DNA of 64,000 bases from Hymenobacter jejuensis (GCF_006337165.1 NZ_CP040896.1:4836001-4900000), one strand, 5' to 3'. Positions 8,540 to 16,846 are shown, counted from the first letter of the stretch. Program-made: numbers and translations. The notes: generated from the sequence alone by a model not told the origin.

Positions 8540-9034
8540 ATGGCTCAGCCACTCCATCTCACCATCACCGTCGACGTACTGGCTTCCGAAGCCGAACTTA
8601 CCCCCGAAGAAGCGCTTACGTGGCAACAGGCCCGCGCCGCCACCGATCGGGCGTATGCTCCTTACTCTCATTTTCACGTAGGCGCGGCGTTGCTGCTCGA
8701 CAACGGGTCGGTATTTCAGGGAACCAACCAGGAAAACGCAGCCTATCCGTCGGGGCTTTGCGCCGAGCGCACGGCTCTGTTTGGCGTTGCCGCCGCGCAT
8801 CCTGAGCGTCGCATTGCGTATATGGCCGTTGCGGCGCGCCCCGCCAACGGCGACTTTACCTTGGCAATGCCTTGCGGGGCCTGCCGCCAAGTCATGACCG
8901 AATACGAGAACCGGCAGGGCCAATCTATTCCGTTGCTGCTGCCGGGCCCCAACGGGTCCATCTACCGCTTCCGGTCGTTAGGCGATTTGCTGCCATTTCA
9001 GTTTTCCAGCAACGACCTTCCGCCCAAATCATAA
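8540..9034 (+). CDS. cdd: Cytidine deaminase
   Basis: This 164-aa protein carries the zinc site of the cytidine deaminase family: C74 in SGLCAERTALF with the proton-shuttling E76, and C112/C115 in PCGACRQVM. YSHFHVGAALL and NQENAAYPSG are the substrate-binding segments. It converts (deoxy)cytidine to (deoxy)uridine in pyrimidine salvage. The N-terminus is about 20 residues longer than minimal homologues. The stop codon lies inside the left arm of an AT-rich palindrome. Confidence 0.94.
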   Translation: MAQPLHLTITVDVLASEAELTPEEALTWQQARAATDRAYAPYSHFHVGAALLLDNGSVFQGTNQENAAYPSGLCAERTALFGVAAAHPERRIAYMAVAARPANGDFTLAMPCGACRQVMTEYENRQGQSIPLLLPGPNGSIYRFRSLGDLLPFQFSSNDLPPKS

Positions 9035-9062
9035 TATATTGATTGTAAATGCTTTATGATTT
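9026..9062. repeat. AT-rich palindrome across the cdd stop, core TTGATTGTAAA
   Basis: The 9-bp arms AAATCATAA (9026-9034) and TTATGATTT (9054-9062) are perfect. The TTGA-TTG-TAAA core (9039-9049) lies between them. The last two sense codons and the TAA stop of cdd are the left arm. Confidence 0.75.
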
Positions 9063-9135
9063 TATCGAAGTAGCGTAATGAAGTGCGTTAGGTAGCAGGG
9101 TTGTCCTGACTGACGCGCTGGAGTTCTTTTAACTG

Positions 9136-9807
9136 ATGGCGTCTGCGCAAGAGCACCATTTTTCGGTAACCCGTTCGGCACGTTACTACCAGCTTGGCGA
9201 GCTATCGTCGTATACGCGGCAGGTGTGGTTTGTAGCGCATGGCTACGGGCAGCTGGCAGCGTATTTTATTCGCCATTTTGCGCCGCTGGTGCAAGCCGAT
9301 CCGACTTTGATGGTCGTTGCTCCCGAAGGTCTCTCCCGCTTTTATCTTTCGGGCACGGGAGGCCGCATCGGGGCTACCTGGATGACGCGTGAAGACCGGC
9401 TAGCCGAAATTGAGGATTACGTAGAGTATCTCAACCAACTATCTACCAGCATTTTATCCCAGTGCGCTGAGCAGACCAAAGTGTTGGTACTTGGTTTTTC
9501 GCAAGGGGCCGCTACTGTGAGCCGGTGGCTGGCGCACGCTCCCTTTCGGCCGGCTCAACTTGTTCTGTGGGCCGGCGCCTTTCCGGAAGATGTAGATTTT
9601 GCGGTAGCCTCGCGGCTGCTTCAGCACCTTCCCATCACCTTGGTCTGCGGCGATCAGGACGAGTTTATCAGTGAGGATGCTTTTGCCAAACAACACTTTT
9701 TTCTGCAAAAACGTGGCGTCGAGCCAGCGGTCGTGCGTTTCAACGGCAAGCACACGTTGCAGGCCGACGTGCTGAAACAGCTAAAAAGCACGTTTGATCG
9801 CTTGTAG
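9136..9807 (+). CDS. Alpha/beta hydrolase, phospholipase/carboxylesterase-like
   Basis: This 223-aa cytosolic protein has the alpha/beta hydrolase fold of the YpfH/carboxylesterase family. The oxyanion region is FVAHGYGQ and the nucleophile elbow is GFSQGAA (S122). An acidic residue lies in VCGDQDEFI (about 174) and a catalytic His in FNGKHTL (about 205). The substrate is unknown; relatives hydrolyse short acyl esters. No signal peptide. The gene stands alone, about 100 bp after cdd, and ends at a strong bidirectional terminator shared with the convergent SDR gene. Confidence 0.82.
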   Translation: MASAQEHHFSVTRSARYYQLGELSSYTRQVWFVAHGYGQLAAYFIRHFAPLVQADPTLMVVAPEGLSRFYLSGTGGRIGATWMTREDRLAEIEDYVEYLNQLSTSILSQCAEQTKVLVLGFSQGAATVSRWLAHAPFRPAQLVLWAGAFPEDVDFAVASRLLQHLPITLVCGDQDEFISEDAFAKQHFFLQKRGVEPAVVRFNGKHTLQADVLKQLKSTFDRL

Positions 9808-9834
9808 AACGCCTTGCAAGAATACAACTTACAG

Positions 9835-9889
9835 AAAAGCCGAAGGCCGGACAGTTGCAACGCATGCAACTATCCGCCCTTCGGCTTTT
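9835..9889. terminator. Bidirectional rho-independent terminator
   Basis: The perfect 12-bp outer stem AAAAGCCGAAGG/CCTTCGGCTTTT has an inner stem (AGTTGCA/TGCAACT), with A and T runs on both flanks. It serves the hydrolase gene on the plus strand and the SDR gene on the minus strand. Confidence 0.85.
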
Positions 9890-9906
9890 TACTTACCCTC
9901 AGCGCG

Positions 9907-10659
9907 TTACAGATCCTTCTTGATCGTGGTAGCGGCAGCTTGAGCCGCCGGGAAAAGCAGCACTTCGGCTATGTTGACGTGCGGAGGGCGCGTCACCATA
10001 AACTGAATAACATCGGCTACGTCTTCAGCCGTGAGGGGTTCAAAGCCCTTGTACACAGAAGCTGCCCGTGAGGTATCTCCTTTGAAACGCACTTCAGAAA
10101 ACTCTGTTTCGACAGCCCCAGGGTTGATTTCTGCTACCCGAATATTGTGTGCCAACAGATCAAGGCGCATGCCCTTCGTGAGTGCCGAAACGGCGGCTTT
10201 GGAAGCGCAATACACATTACCGTTGGCGTATACTTCAGAGCCGGCCACAGAGCTTATATTGATGATATGGCCCCGGTTGCGCTGCGTCATGCCCGGCAAC
10301 AAGGCCTTGGTCACGTTCAGAAGCCCCTTTACGTTGCCATCGAGCATAGCGTCCCAATCATTGGGGTCGCCATCCTGAATCGGTGCCAAGCCGTGTGCCC
10401 CGCCTGCGTTGTTGATCAAAACCGCAACATCTTGAAAATCAGCAGGTAAGCCAGCAACGGCGGCTTCAGTTGCGGCGCGGTCGCGCACATCAAACGTAAG
10501 GATATGGACGGGTGTAGGAGCTACTTGCTGCACCAGTTCTTCCAGACGTTCGCGGCGGCGGCCGGTAACTACCAATTGAAAGCCCGATTGCGCCAATGCT
10601 ATGGCCGTAGCGCGACCGATGCCAGAGGAAGCACCTGTGATAAAAGCAGTTTTGGTCAT
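9907..10659 (-). CDS. Short-chain dehydrogenase/reductase (YdfG-like)
   Basis: This 250-aa classical SDR has the nucleotide loop TGASSGIG (residues 9-16), NNAGG (about 83-87) and catalytic S137, Y150 and K154 (YCASK). The GRRRERL segment after the second strand suggests a preference for NADP(H). The sequence resembles YdfG/serine 3-dehydrogenase-type enzymes that oxidise 3-hydroxy acids; the real substrate is unknown. It follows porT on the same strand with an 85-bp gap holding a spaced inverted repeat. Confidence 0.88.
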   Translation of the reverse strand: MTKTAFITGASSGIGRATAIALAQSGFQLVVTGRRRERLEELVQQVAPTPVHILTFDVRDRAATEAAVAGLPADFQDVAVLINNAGGAHGLAPIQDGDPNDWDAMLDGNVKGLLNVTKALLPGMTQRNRGHIINISSVAGSEVYANGNVYCASKAAVSALTKGMRLDLLAHNIRVAEINPGAVETEFSEVRFKGDTSRAASVYKGFEPLTAEDVADVIQFMVTRPPHVNIAEVLLFPAAQAAATTIKKDL

Positions 10660-10678
10660 GAAATAATTTATAAACGAT

Positions 10679-10739
10679 TAAGTGCTTGATTATTAGAACA
10701 TTATGGTTTTAGTATAATACTCTACTAATCAAGCACTTA
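10679..10739. repeat. Spaced inverted repeat with 14-bp perfect arms
   Basis: Arms 10679-10692 (TAAGTGCTTGATTA) and 10726-10739 are perfectly complementary and 33 nt apart. Each holds a half of the TTGA-YWR core (10686-10696 and, inverted, 10722-10732). It looks like two family members in opposite orientation. It lies 5 bp past the porT stop and in the 5' region of the SDR gene. Confidence 0.75.
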
Positions 10740-10744
10740 GCTCT

Positions 10745-11545
10745 TTATTCAAAATTCAGGTACAGCGTAACCGTATTGCTGCGCATGCTTTGTAGGCTGC
10801 GGCTGTATAAGTCGTTGCCGGGCTTGTGCAGATTGATCAGTCCGTTGGAAAAGCGCAGTTCCGGCGCAAATTTAAAGAGTGGGTAAAACAGATCCAGGCC
10901 TACTCCATATTCCACTGCAAAGTCAGCAGACTCGGCCTGCAACAGGTTGCGATCGGGATCTTTGCGACGATTGCCGAGGTTAAAGCTTGGTTTCACACCC
11001 CCGATAAGATACACCCGCGTATTACGCCGCCGATCCGATTTGAACTTGAGCAGCAGCGGCAAATCAATCTGGGTGGTGCCTATTTCCTGCGTAAAAATTT
11101 CCACTTGCGGCGGCTCCGGCGGCACTGGCGTATAACCGGCATCTTTGAATTCAATGCGGCGCGTAATGAAACTTACGCCTGGCGTAAAACGCAGATTAAA
11201 GTAGTCGCCCATCGCAGCATCGGCAATGAAACCAACTGAAAAGCCGGGACTGATAATCGAGTTGGAGGCGACGCTACCAAGGTTTTTGGTGGCTTGCTGA
11301 ATCTTGTAGCTCGAAAAGTTGGGAGCTACATAAAAGCCAGGGTGAAACCACTTGCTGTCGTAGCCAGGCAGGTTATTGACCGTGATGGATTTCACCCGCC
11401 CGTGTTTGCCGCGGCTAGAACGGCTCTTTTTTTGCGCGTGGGCAGCCGTGAAAGGCAGCACTGCCAGCAGCAATAGTACCGAAATGATACGGCCTATTTT
11501 AGGGCCGTGTAGATGGAGCTGATACCGAACGTGAGAGGTTGCCAT
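10745..11545 (-). CDS. porT: PorT-family outer-membrane beta-barrel protein (type IX secretion)
   Basis: This 266-aa protein has a hydrophobic signal segment ending around AAHAQ (residue 38). A basic linker follows, then a predicted eight-stranded barrel ending in a typical aromatic C-terminus (VTLYLNFE). The spacing of alternating hydrophobic strands (FHPGFYVAPNFSSYKI, FNLRFTPGVSFITRR, VYLIGGVKPSFNLG) matches the PorT/SprT group. PorT is required for type IX secretion and gliding in other Bacteroidota. Adjacency to menG/ubiE supports the call, as I recall the same pairing in relatives. The start overlaps the end of ubiE by 52 bp, implying translational coupling. A generic PorT-fold porin is the main alternative. 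Confidence 0.75.
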   Translation of the reverse strand: MATSHVRYQLHLHGPKIGRIISVLLLLAVLPFTAAHAQKKSRSSRGKHGRVKSITVNNLPGYDSKWFHPGFYVAPNFSSYKIQQATKNLGSVASNSIISPGFSVGFIADAAMGDYFNLRFTPGVSFITRRIEFKDAGYTPVPPEPPQVEIFTQEIGTTQIDLPLLLKFKSDRRRNTRVYLIGGVKPSFNLGNRRKDPDRNLLQAESADFAVEYGVGLDLFYPLFKFAPELRFSNGLINLHKPGNDLYSRSLQSMRSNTVTLYLNFE

Positions 11546-12222
11546 GCAGGAGTTTTGAAACCGACTTGCGCAAGGATAGCCAAAAAAGCGGGACCATCCG
11601 GAAATGCCTGCACCGACTCTGGCAGGTAGGTGTAGGCAGCGCGATCTTTTGAAATGAGTTTACCGAATACGGGCAGTATACGCCGAAAGTAAAAATTGTA
11701 TGCCTGCTTGAGCGGAAAAGCCGTAGGTTTTGAAAATTCCAAGATCACAAGCTTGCCGCCGGGCCGCAGCACCCGCCGCATTTCGGCGAGTCCCTGTTGC
11801 AGGTTTTCGAAATTACGCACTCCAAACGAGGCTGTTACCGCGTCAAAGTGATTGTCGGGGAAAGGCAGATTTTCCGAATCGCCGAGCTCAAGTTGAATGC
11901 GATGCGTCAGCCCTTTTTCGGCAAGCTTGCGCCGGCCTACGTCCAGCATGCCTTCCGAAATATCCACGCCTGTGATGTGAGCATCGGCGGAGGCGGCTTT
12001 CAGGGTTTCGATGGCAAAATCAGCTGTGCCAGTAGCAATATCCAGAATGCGGGCCGGCCTCATGGCCTTCAGCTCGCCTACCGCCTTGCGGCGCCAGTAG
12101 ATATCGGTTCCGACACTGAGAAAGTGATTAAGGAAGTCATACTTGCCAGCGATGCTGTTAAACATCTGGGCTACCTGCGACTTCTTGCCGGCAGCATCGT
12201 CTTTGTAGGGAACAATGGACAT
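11494..12222 (-). CDS. ubiE: Demethylmenaquinone methyltransferase (MenG/UbiE)
   Basis: This 242-aa SAM-dependent methyltransferase has the signature FLNHFLSVGTDIYWRRKAV. The SAM motif is ILDIATGTADFA, followed by SFGVRNFENLQQGLAEM and RVLRPGGKLVILEFS. It methylates demethylmenaquinone, the last step of menaquinone synthesis; menaquinone is the usual quinone in this phylum, so MenG is the likely role. Full length for the family. It has its own -7 box (12263-12270, minus) and overlaps porT downstream. Confidence 0.94.
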   Translation of the reverse strand: MSIVPYKDDAAGKKSQVAQMFNSIAGKYDFLNHFLSVGTDIYWRRKAVGELKAMRPARILDIATGTADFAIETLKAASADAHITGVDISEGMLDVGRRKLAEKGLTHRIQLELGDSENLPFPDNHFDAVTASFGVRNFENLQQGLAEMRRVLRPGGKLVILEFSKPTAFPLKQAYNFYFRRILPVFGKLISKDRAAYTYLPESVQAFPDGPAFLAILAQVGFKTPAWQPLTFGISSIYTALK

Positions 12223-12262
12223 GATTCGGAAAACAAAACGAAAAAGCGAGAGCGGAATTGCC

Positions 12263-12270
12263 CAAACATA
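12263..12270 (-). promoter_or_regulatory. -7 promoter box for ubiE-porT (TATGTTTG)
   Basis: Read on the minus strand this is TATGTTTG, a full TAnnTTTG match, about 40 bp before the ubiE ATG and just past the terminator of the upstream OmpA gene. Confidence 0.5.
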
Positions 12271-12292
12271 ACGTCTCGCATCGCATTATGTT

Positions 12293-12330
12293 AAAAAAAA
12301 CGGGCCGGGCAAAATGCCCAGCCCGTTTTT
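12293..12330 (-). terminator. Rho-independent terminator of the OmpA-family gene
   Basis: The stem ACGGGC(C)GGGCA/TGCCC(A)GCCCGT has one mismatch pair. On the minus strand it is followed by eight U residues. It lies 18 bp past the OmpA-family stop. Confidence 0.85.
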
Positions 12331-12347
12331 GCGGCGTGCAGATGGCG

Positions 12348-14615
12348 TTATTGGTTGCCTGTCTTCACTTTAGTTTTTTCGCCTGTAGCGTCTTTGGCTT
12401 TCGAGTCGATCTCACCTTCTTTGGTTTTGGTCTTAGACTCTTCGCCTGCGGCACCTTTGGTTTTCACTTTTACTTTATCCGAATCTTCGTCAACCTTGGT
12501 TTTCACCTTGGTACCGTCGGCAGCCTTTACTTTGGTTTTGCCCGGTGCGAGCGGTACCGTGGTGCGTGGCGTGCTCGCTGGCGAAGAAGTACCTAGAGCA
12601 GTGCTCGTGGTAGAAGTCCCCGAACCAGTACCCGTTCCGCTGTTGATTTGCGGCATCGTTTCCCCTTCTTTCAGAATCACGCGGAACTCAACGCGGCGGT
12701 TGAGCTGCATGTTCTCCGGCGAATCGTTCGGGGCGGCCGGACGACGCTCACCATAGCTTACCGTCACCATGCGCGTTTCAGCTACTCCGTTTTTCTTCAG
12801 GTAGTTGTAGGCGGCATTTGCGCGGTTCTCGCCCAGTACCATGTTGTACTCGTCAGTATTACGCGAGTCGCAATGGCCTTCGATAGAGATGTTGATGCCC
12901 GGATTGGCTTTAAGAATGCTGCTGATGTTATTCAGCTCTGCGATCGACTCCGGTCGTAGTTTATACTTGTCGGTATCGAAGTAGATCTTCTGGAAAGCGT
13001 ATTGCGAAGTCGTGTCTACATACGGTACGTAGAAGTTCTTCGTGATCACCGTCGAATCGTCGGTAATTACCGGCACGGTAAACTCTTGGGTTTCAATATT
13101 CTTCCCGTCTTTCGAAACGGCCACCTGATAGGTACGACCCGAAAGTACGCTTACCTGGTAGTTTCCCGAATCAGGCTTTGTAATGTCGCGATAGCTCAGG
13201 GCCGTTTTGTCGGCTTGGGTACCGCTGAACACCAACTCTACTCCCGGAATTACCGAAGAGCTATCGCGGGCCGAGAACACCTTACCACGAATGATGGCGT
13301 TCTTGATATAGTTGATGGTGTAAATATCTTTTTCACCATAACCACCAATGCGATAGCTAGATAGGTAAGCATAGCTACCATCTGGGCTCAAGCGATAATA
13401 AGTATCATCGTCGGGTGTGTTGATGGGGTAGCCCATGTTTTCGGCTTGCCCCCATTTGCGGCCTACCGAATCATACTCCGATTTGAATATGTCGTAGCCA
13501 CCCATCGTGTTGTGACCACGCGAGCTGAAATAGAGGGTTTTGCCGTCTTTGCTCAAGTACGGGCTGTCGTCGTCGTACTTCGTGTTGATGGCTCCGCCCA
13601 ACGATTTGGCTTCGCCCCAATCGCCACCGGGTTGGCGCGTGGCGTAGTACAGGTCGAGCGTACCATCTTCCGAGTACTTACCGGTTGAAAAGTAAATCGT
13701 TAGGCCATCCGGCGTTATATAAGCATCTGATTCAAAGCTCTTTGAGTTGATATTATTATTCAACTTTTTAGGCTCAGTCCAGTCGCCACCGGCTTTCTCC
13801 GAGTAGAAGATATCGCCGTTCTCATCCTGGCGATACATCAGCATTTTTGTGTCGTTGTCGAAAACTTGGATCGAGGCATCGTGCCCTTTGCCGTTCAGCA
13901 CGCCACTCAGCGAGCGAGGCTTCTCCCAGTTCTCGTCGTCGATGCGCTTAGCTTCGAAAATGTCTTCGTAATACTCGCCGTCGGTGGCTAGGTTACCGCC
14001 TTTTTTGCCGTTGGCGTTGCCGGCACCCGTTACGTTTTCACCACGCGATGTAAACAACAGGAGCTTGTCGTCGGCCGAGATAACGGGACTGTGCTCCGAA
14101 TACTGCGTGTTAATCGTTGGGCCCAGGTTTTTTACAAAGATGTCCTTGGGGCTATTGAATTGAACCTTCGCATTTTTACTGTGTTGAATCAGTTGAGCGA
14201 GTTCTGCCTTTCGGGTATCTTTCTTCTTCTTCAGCGTAGCATTATAAGCTTGATAATGCGCAATGGCCTCGTCGAAGTTGTAGTTGAGATGATCAACGCG
14301 GCCCAACCAATACTCTACGTCTTTCGAAACTTTCGGCTTGAGGCGCTGGGCTTTGTAGATGTAATCACTGGCCTTCTCCTTGTCGAATGACATGTAAGAA
14401 ATGCCCGCCCGAAACAGCGCTTGTGCGTTGTTTGGCTCCTTTGCCAATACCTGCTCGTAGTAAGGGATGGAGGCCCGGTAGTTCTCTTGATCGAAGAACT
14501 TATTTGCGGTCTTCAGTTGCTTGCGCGTGCTCTGGGCCAAAGTAGGCTGAGCCACGGCCGCGGCAAGCGCGAAGGTACAAGAGGCTTTCAATAACCTTCT
14601 GACTAAGTTGTCCAT
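12348..14615 (-). CDS. PorE-like OmpA-family protein (TPR, propeller, CRD, OmpA)
   Basis: This 755-aa envelope protein has a signal peptide ending near PTLAQ (residue 28). Domains in order are TPR repeats (about 30-130), a PD40/WD40-like propeller (about 165-440, repeated SPVISADDKLLLFTSRG-type blades), a carboxypeptidase-regulatory-like fold (about 440-525) and an OmpA peptidoglycan-binding domain (about 540-655, with SIEGHCDSRNTDEYN). This is the four-domain order of PorE, which anchors the type IX secretion complex to peptidoglycan. The closeness of porT supports that reading. It differs in having no lipobox and in a roughly 95-residue Lys/Thr/Val-rich tail with repeated KVKTK. A -7 box about 210 bp upstream implies a long 5' leader. 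Confidence 0.82.
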   Translation of the reverse strand: MDNLVRRLLKASCTFALAAAVAQPTLAQSTRKQLKTANKFFDQENYRASIPYYEQVLAKEPNNAQALFRAGISYMSFDKEKASDYIYKAQRLKPKVSKDVEYWLGRVDHLNYNFDEAIAHYQAYNATLKKKKDTRKAELAQLIQHSKNAKVQFNSPKDIFVKNLGPTINTQYSEHSPVISADDKLLLFTSRGENVTGAGNANGKKGGNLATDGEYYEDIFEAKRIDDENWEKPRSLSGVLNGKGHDASIQVFDNDTKMLMYRQDENGDIFYSEKAGGDWTEPKKLNNNINSKSFESDAYITPDGLTIYFSTGKYSEDGTLDLYYATRQPGGDWGEAKSLGGAINTKYDDDSPYLSKDGKTLYFSSRGHNTMGGYDIFKSEYDSVGRKWGQAENMGYPINTPDDDTYYRLSPDGSYAYLSSYRIGGYGEKDIYTINYIKNAIIRGKVFSARDSSSVIPGVELVFSGTQADKTALSYRDITKPDSGNYQVSVLSGRTYQVAVSKDGKNIETQEFTVPVITDDSTVITKNFYVPYVDTTSQYAFQKIYFDTDKYKLRPESIAELNNISSILKANPGINISIEGHCDSRNTDEYNMVLGENRANAAYNYLKKNGVAETRMVTVSYGERRPAAPNDSPENMQLNRRVEFRVILKEGETMPQINSGTGTGSGTSTTSTALGTSSPASTPRTTVPLAPGKTKVKAADGTKVKTKVDEDSDKVKVKTKGAAGEESKTKTKEGEIDSKAKDATGEKTKVKTGNQ

Positions 14616-15048
14616 TTTAGGAGGATTTGGGAATAGGGAGTTGCAAGGAGTTGAAAAGGAGGCCAGTTATTAAAGGCTTCCTTTTTTTAAAGAGATGCCT
14701 CTTATACTTAAAACCCAACGCAGGGTTAAGACTAAACAAATAAATTTCTCGGCTCAAACGCTAAAAACTGATGTTCAGACCTACTCGCTGAAATCATGGG
14801 TTGTACACAAATAAGCAAGTTTGCGGGCAAAGATAGAATTTTTATAATACGCCCTTCCGCCTATCGGCTTGCATAAGAGTACCCTTGTGTAAAAACGCGT
14901 TTGTTATTGCCTATATAGCACTTGGACTGATAACAAATCGCGCAAATATAGCCGGCCTTTGTAGACTACAATAAAATCACCGAAAAATTTGCTAATTCCT
15001 TGGGCAGCCTGTCTGCGCTATCTTTACGCTGCCTTTTCCTTATCTGCC
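14616..15048. other. Divergent intergenic region with promoters and an inverted repeat
   Basis: No gene is visible in these 433 bases. They hold the minus-strand -7 box for the OmpA-family gene (14828-14835) and a weak plus-strand box TATCTTTA (15019-15026) for engB. An inverted repeat with arms TTTGTTAT (14900-14907) and ATAACAAA (14930-14937) is flanked by CGCG on both sides (14896-14899 and 14939-14942). Confidence 0.55.
14828..14835 (-). promoter_or_regulatory. -7 promoter box for the OmpA-family gene (TATCTTTG)
   Basis: This is a full TAnnTTTG match on the minus strand. Transcription from here would give a leader of about 205-210 nt before the ATG at 14615, unusually long for this window. 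Confidence 0.5.
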
Positions 15049-15666
15049 ATGACCATCCGCGAAGCAAAATTTCTTACCAGCAACACGCGCGTTGACCAAT
15101 GCCCTGCGCCAACCCTGCCCGAATACGCCTTTATCGGTCGCTCCAATGTGGGCAAGTCTTCACTTATCAATATGCTCACCGGTCAAAAAGGGTTGGCCAA
15201 AACTTCTTCCTTGCCAGGTAAGACGCAGCTTATCAACCATTTTCTTATTAATAACGAATGGTATTTGGTCGATTTGCCGGGGTATGGATATGCCAAAGTC
15301 AGCAAAGAATCGCGGGCGCAATGGGCTAAAATGATTAACTATTATATGAGCAAGCGGGAAAACCTGTCTTGCGTATTTGTATTAATTGATTCGCGTCACG
15401 AACCCTTGGCTCCCGATTTAGAATTTATGGAAAAGCTAGGATCCGAGGGGGTACCTTTTGTGATTGTTTTCACCAAAACCGATAAATTATCAGGTTCGCG
15501 CACTCAGCAAAATATAGTCAGCTACGCTGCGAAGCTGCAAGAAACTTGGGATGAAATTCCCCGCTATTTTATTACGTCGGCGGAGACCAAACTTGGGCGC
15601 GAAGAGCTTCTGGGCTTCATCGACGAGATCAATCAACAATTGGTGCAGGCCCCTGCGAATGCGTAG
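15049..15666 (+). CDS. engB: Ribosome biogenesis GTPase EngB (YihA/YsxC)
   Basis: From the ATG at 15049 this is a 205-aa TrmE-Era-EngA-EngB family GTPase. G1 is GRSNVGKSS (residues 30-38), G3 is DLPGYG (75-80), G4 is FTKTDK and G5 lies in TSAETKLG. It acts in assembly of the large ribosomal subunit. The upstream in-frame start at 14989 was rejected, because the extra leader overlaps a -7-like box and is not conserved in the family. Codon use is noticeably more AT-rich than the neighbours in the second half. Confidence 0.94.
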   Translation: MTIREAKFLTSNTRVDQCPAPTLPEYAFIGRSNVGKSSLINMLTGQKGLAKTSSLPGKTQLINHFLINNEWYLVDLPGYGYAKVSKESRAQWAKMINYYMSKRENLSCVFVLIDSRHEPLAPDLEFMEKLGSEGVPFVIVFTKTDKLSGSRTQQNIVSYAAKLQETWDEIPRYFITSAETKLGREELLGFIDEINQQLVQAPANA

Positions 15667-15738
15667 ATTGGCCTTGTAATTGCCTTGGTCCTGGGCATTA
15701 CAAATTATCTTTTACCCTTCCTTTTTCGGTTGTACACC

Positions 15739-16182
15739 ATGAAAAAAATTGCCTTGTTGCTTTCCCTCGGTTTGTTGGCTGCTTCGGCACCCGCTTTCGC
15801 CCAGAAAGCAAAAGCGAAGCCTCAGACGGAAACACCCACTACAGACCCTGCTGCCCCGGCGCCCGCAGCTCCCCAGACAGCGCAGGCCGGTGTGGGCAAA
15901 GCAATACCAGTTGCCGAATACTACGAGGGCGGCCAAGAAGCTATGTACGCCTTTATCGAAAACGAGCTCAAGTATCCGATCCTGGCGAAACGCAACCGCA
16001 TTCAGGGCACTTGCATTGTGAGCTTTACGCTCAACACCGACGGCACAATGTCGGGCATTAAACTGGTGAAGAACATTGGCGGCGGTTGTGGCGAAGAAGC
16101 GCTGCGTGTAGTGCGCCTTCTCAAATTCAAGAAGCCCGATTACGCCATCCTGACCAGCCTACCAGTGCCGTTTAAGCTCTAA
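15739..16182 (+). CDS. Secreted protein with TonB C-terminal domain
   Basis: This 147-aa protein starts MKKIALLLSLGLLAAS and has a signal peptide cleaved near APAFAQ. A Pro/Ala/Thr linker follows (about 25-50), then a TonB-like C-terminal domain (about 60-147: YPILAKRNRIQGTCIVSFTL, SGIKLVKNIGGGCGEEALRV). There is no membrane anchor and no long periplasmic rigid spacer, so it is unlikely to be a full energy-transducing TonB. It may be a periplasmic peptidoglycan- or receptor-binding TonB-fold protein. It lies 70 bp after engB on the same strand. The ATG at 15739 gives the signal peptide; the frame is open from 15685. Confidence 0.8.
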   Translation: MKKIALLLSLGLLAASAPAFAQKAKAKPQTETPTTDPAAPAPAAPQTAQAGVGKAIPVAEYYEGGQEAMYAFIENELKYPILAKRNRIQGTCIVSFTLNTDGTMSGIKLVKNIGGGCGEEALRVVRLLKFKKPDYAILTSLPVPFKL

Positions 16183-16208
16183 CCTACCACTAGGTCGGTA
16201 CTACTTCC

Positions 16209-16216
16209 TACCTTTG
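16209..16216 (+). promoter_or_regulatory. -7 promoter box (TACCTTTG)
   Basis: A perfect TAnnTTTG lies 25 bp before the ATG of the DUF5606 gene, so that gene has its own promoter. Confidence 0.55.
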
Positions 16217-16241
16217 AATCTTCTACCAACTCCTTTTTACT

Positions 16242-16829
16242 ATGCCTTACGACCTGAAGGAAATAGCCGCCATTAGCGGTATGCCCGGTCTTTACCGCTT
16301 GGTGCGCCCCACACGCGCCGGTGTGATTGTAGAATCGCTCGACGAGCGGGCGGCCCGCTCGGTAGCTTCGGCCCGCAACAAGGTTTCCCTTCTGCAGGAA
16401 ATCTCGATTTATACTCAGGATTACGACCAAACGGTGCCGCTGACAGAGGCTTTCGACCGCGTCTATCAGAAGTACGGCACTGAGCTGCCCGTCAACAGCA
16501 AATCGGATGACCGTGATCTGGTGGCGTTTATGGAAGAAACCATTCCGGACTACGACCGCCAGCGCGTGTACATGTCCGACATCAAAAAGCTGGTGACGTG
16601 GTACAAGGCCGTCAGCAGTAACTTAGAGTATCAAGCTGCTGACAATGATTCACAAGTATCTGATAATGAACCGGATATAGAATCAACCCAACAAGATATA
16701 CCTGCTGCCGACGAAGCCTTGAGCACGGCCGGTATCATTTCGGCCGAGGAAGAAAGCTCCGCTCCTGTCAATCCGGAGGCCGCGACCAAGGAGGCAGTTT
16801 CATCAACTAGTAAGGGCGCCAAGAAATAG
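16242..16829 (+). CDS. DUF5606 domain protein with disordered acidic tail
   Basis: This 195-aa cytosolic protein has an N-terminal domain (about 1-130) that matches the DUF5606 group of Bacteroidota (DLKEIAAISGMPGLYRLV, YQKYGTELPV, SDIKKLVTWYK). The function of that group is not known. The last 65 residues are low-complexity, rich in Asp, Glu, Ser and Ala, and probably disordered. This tail is more AT-rich than the domain and holds a string similar to the dispersed palindrome core (near 16650-16668). The gene is bounded by its own -7 box and a strong terminator, so it is monocistronic. Confidence 0.82.
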   Translation: MPYDLKEIAAISGMPGLYRLVRPTRAGVIVESLDERAARSVASARNKVSLLQEISIYTQDYDQTVPLTEAFDRVYQKYGTELPVNSKSDDRDLVAFMEETIPDYDRQRVYMSDIKKLVTWYKAVSSNLEYQAADNDSQVSDNEPDIESTQQDIPAADEALSTAGIISAEEESSAPVNPEAATKEAVSSTSKGAKK

Positions 16830-16846
16830 CTTTTACCGGTCTGAAA

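Noticed and set aside
13741..13770. AGTTGA...TCAACT inverted pair inside the OmpA-family gene
   Set aside because: It encodes the usual KKLNNNINS strand of PD40 repeats and has the wrong spacing, so it is ordinary coding sequence.
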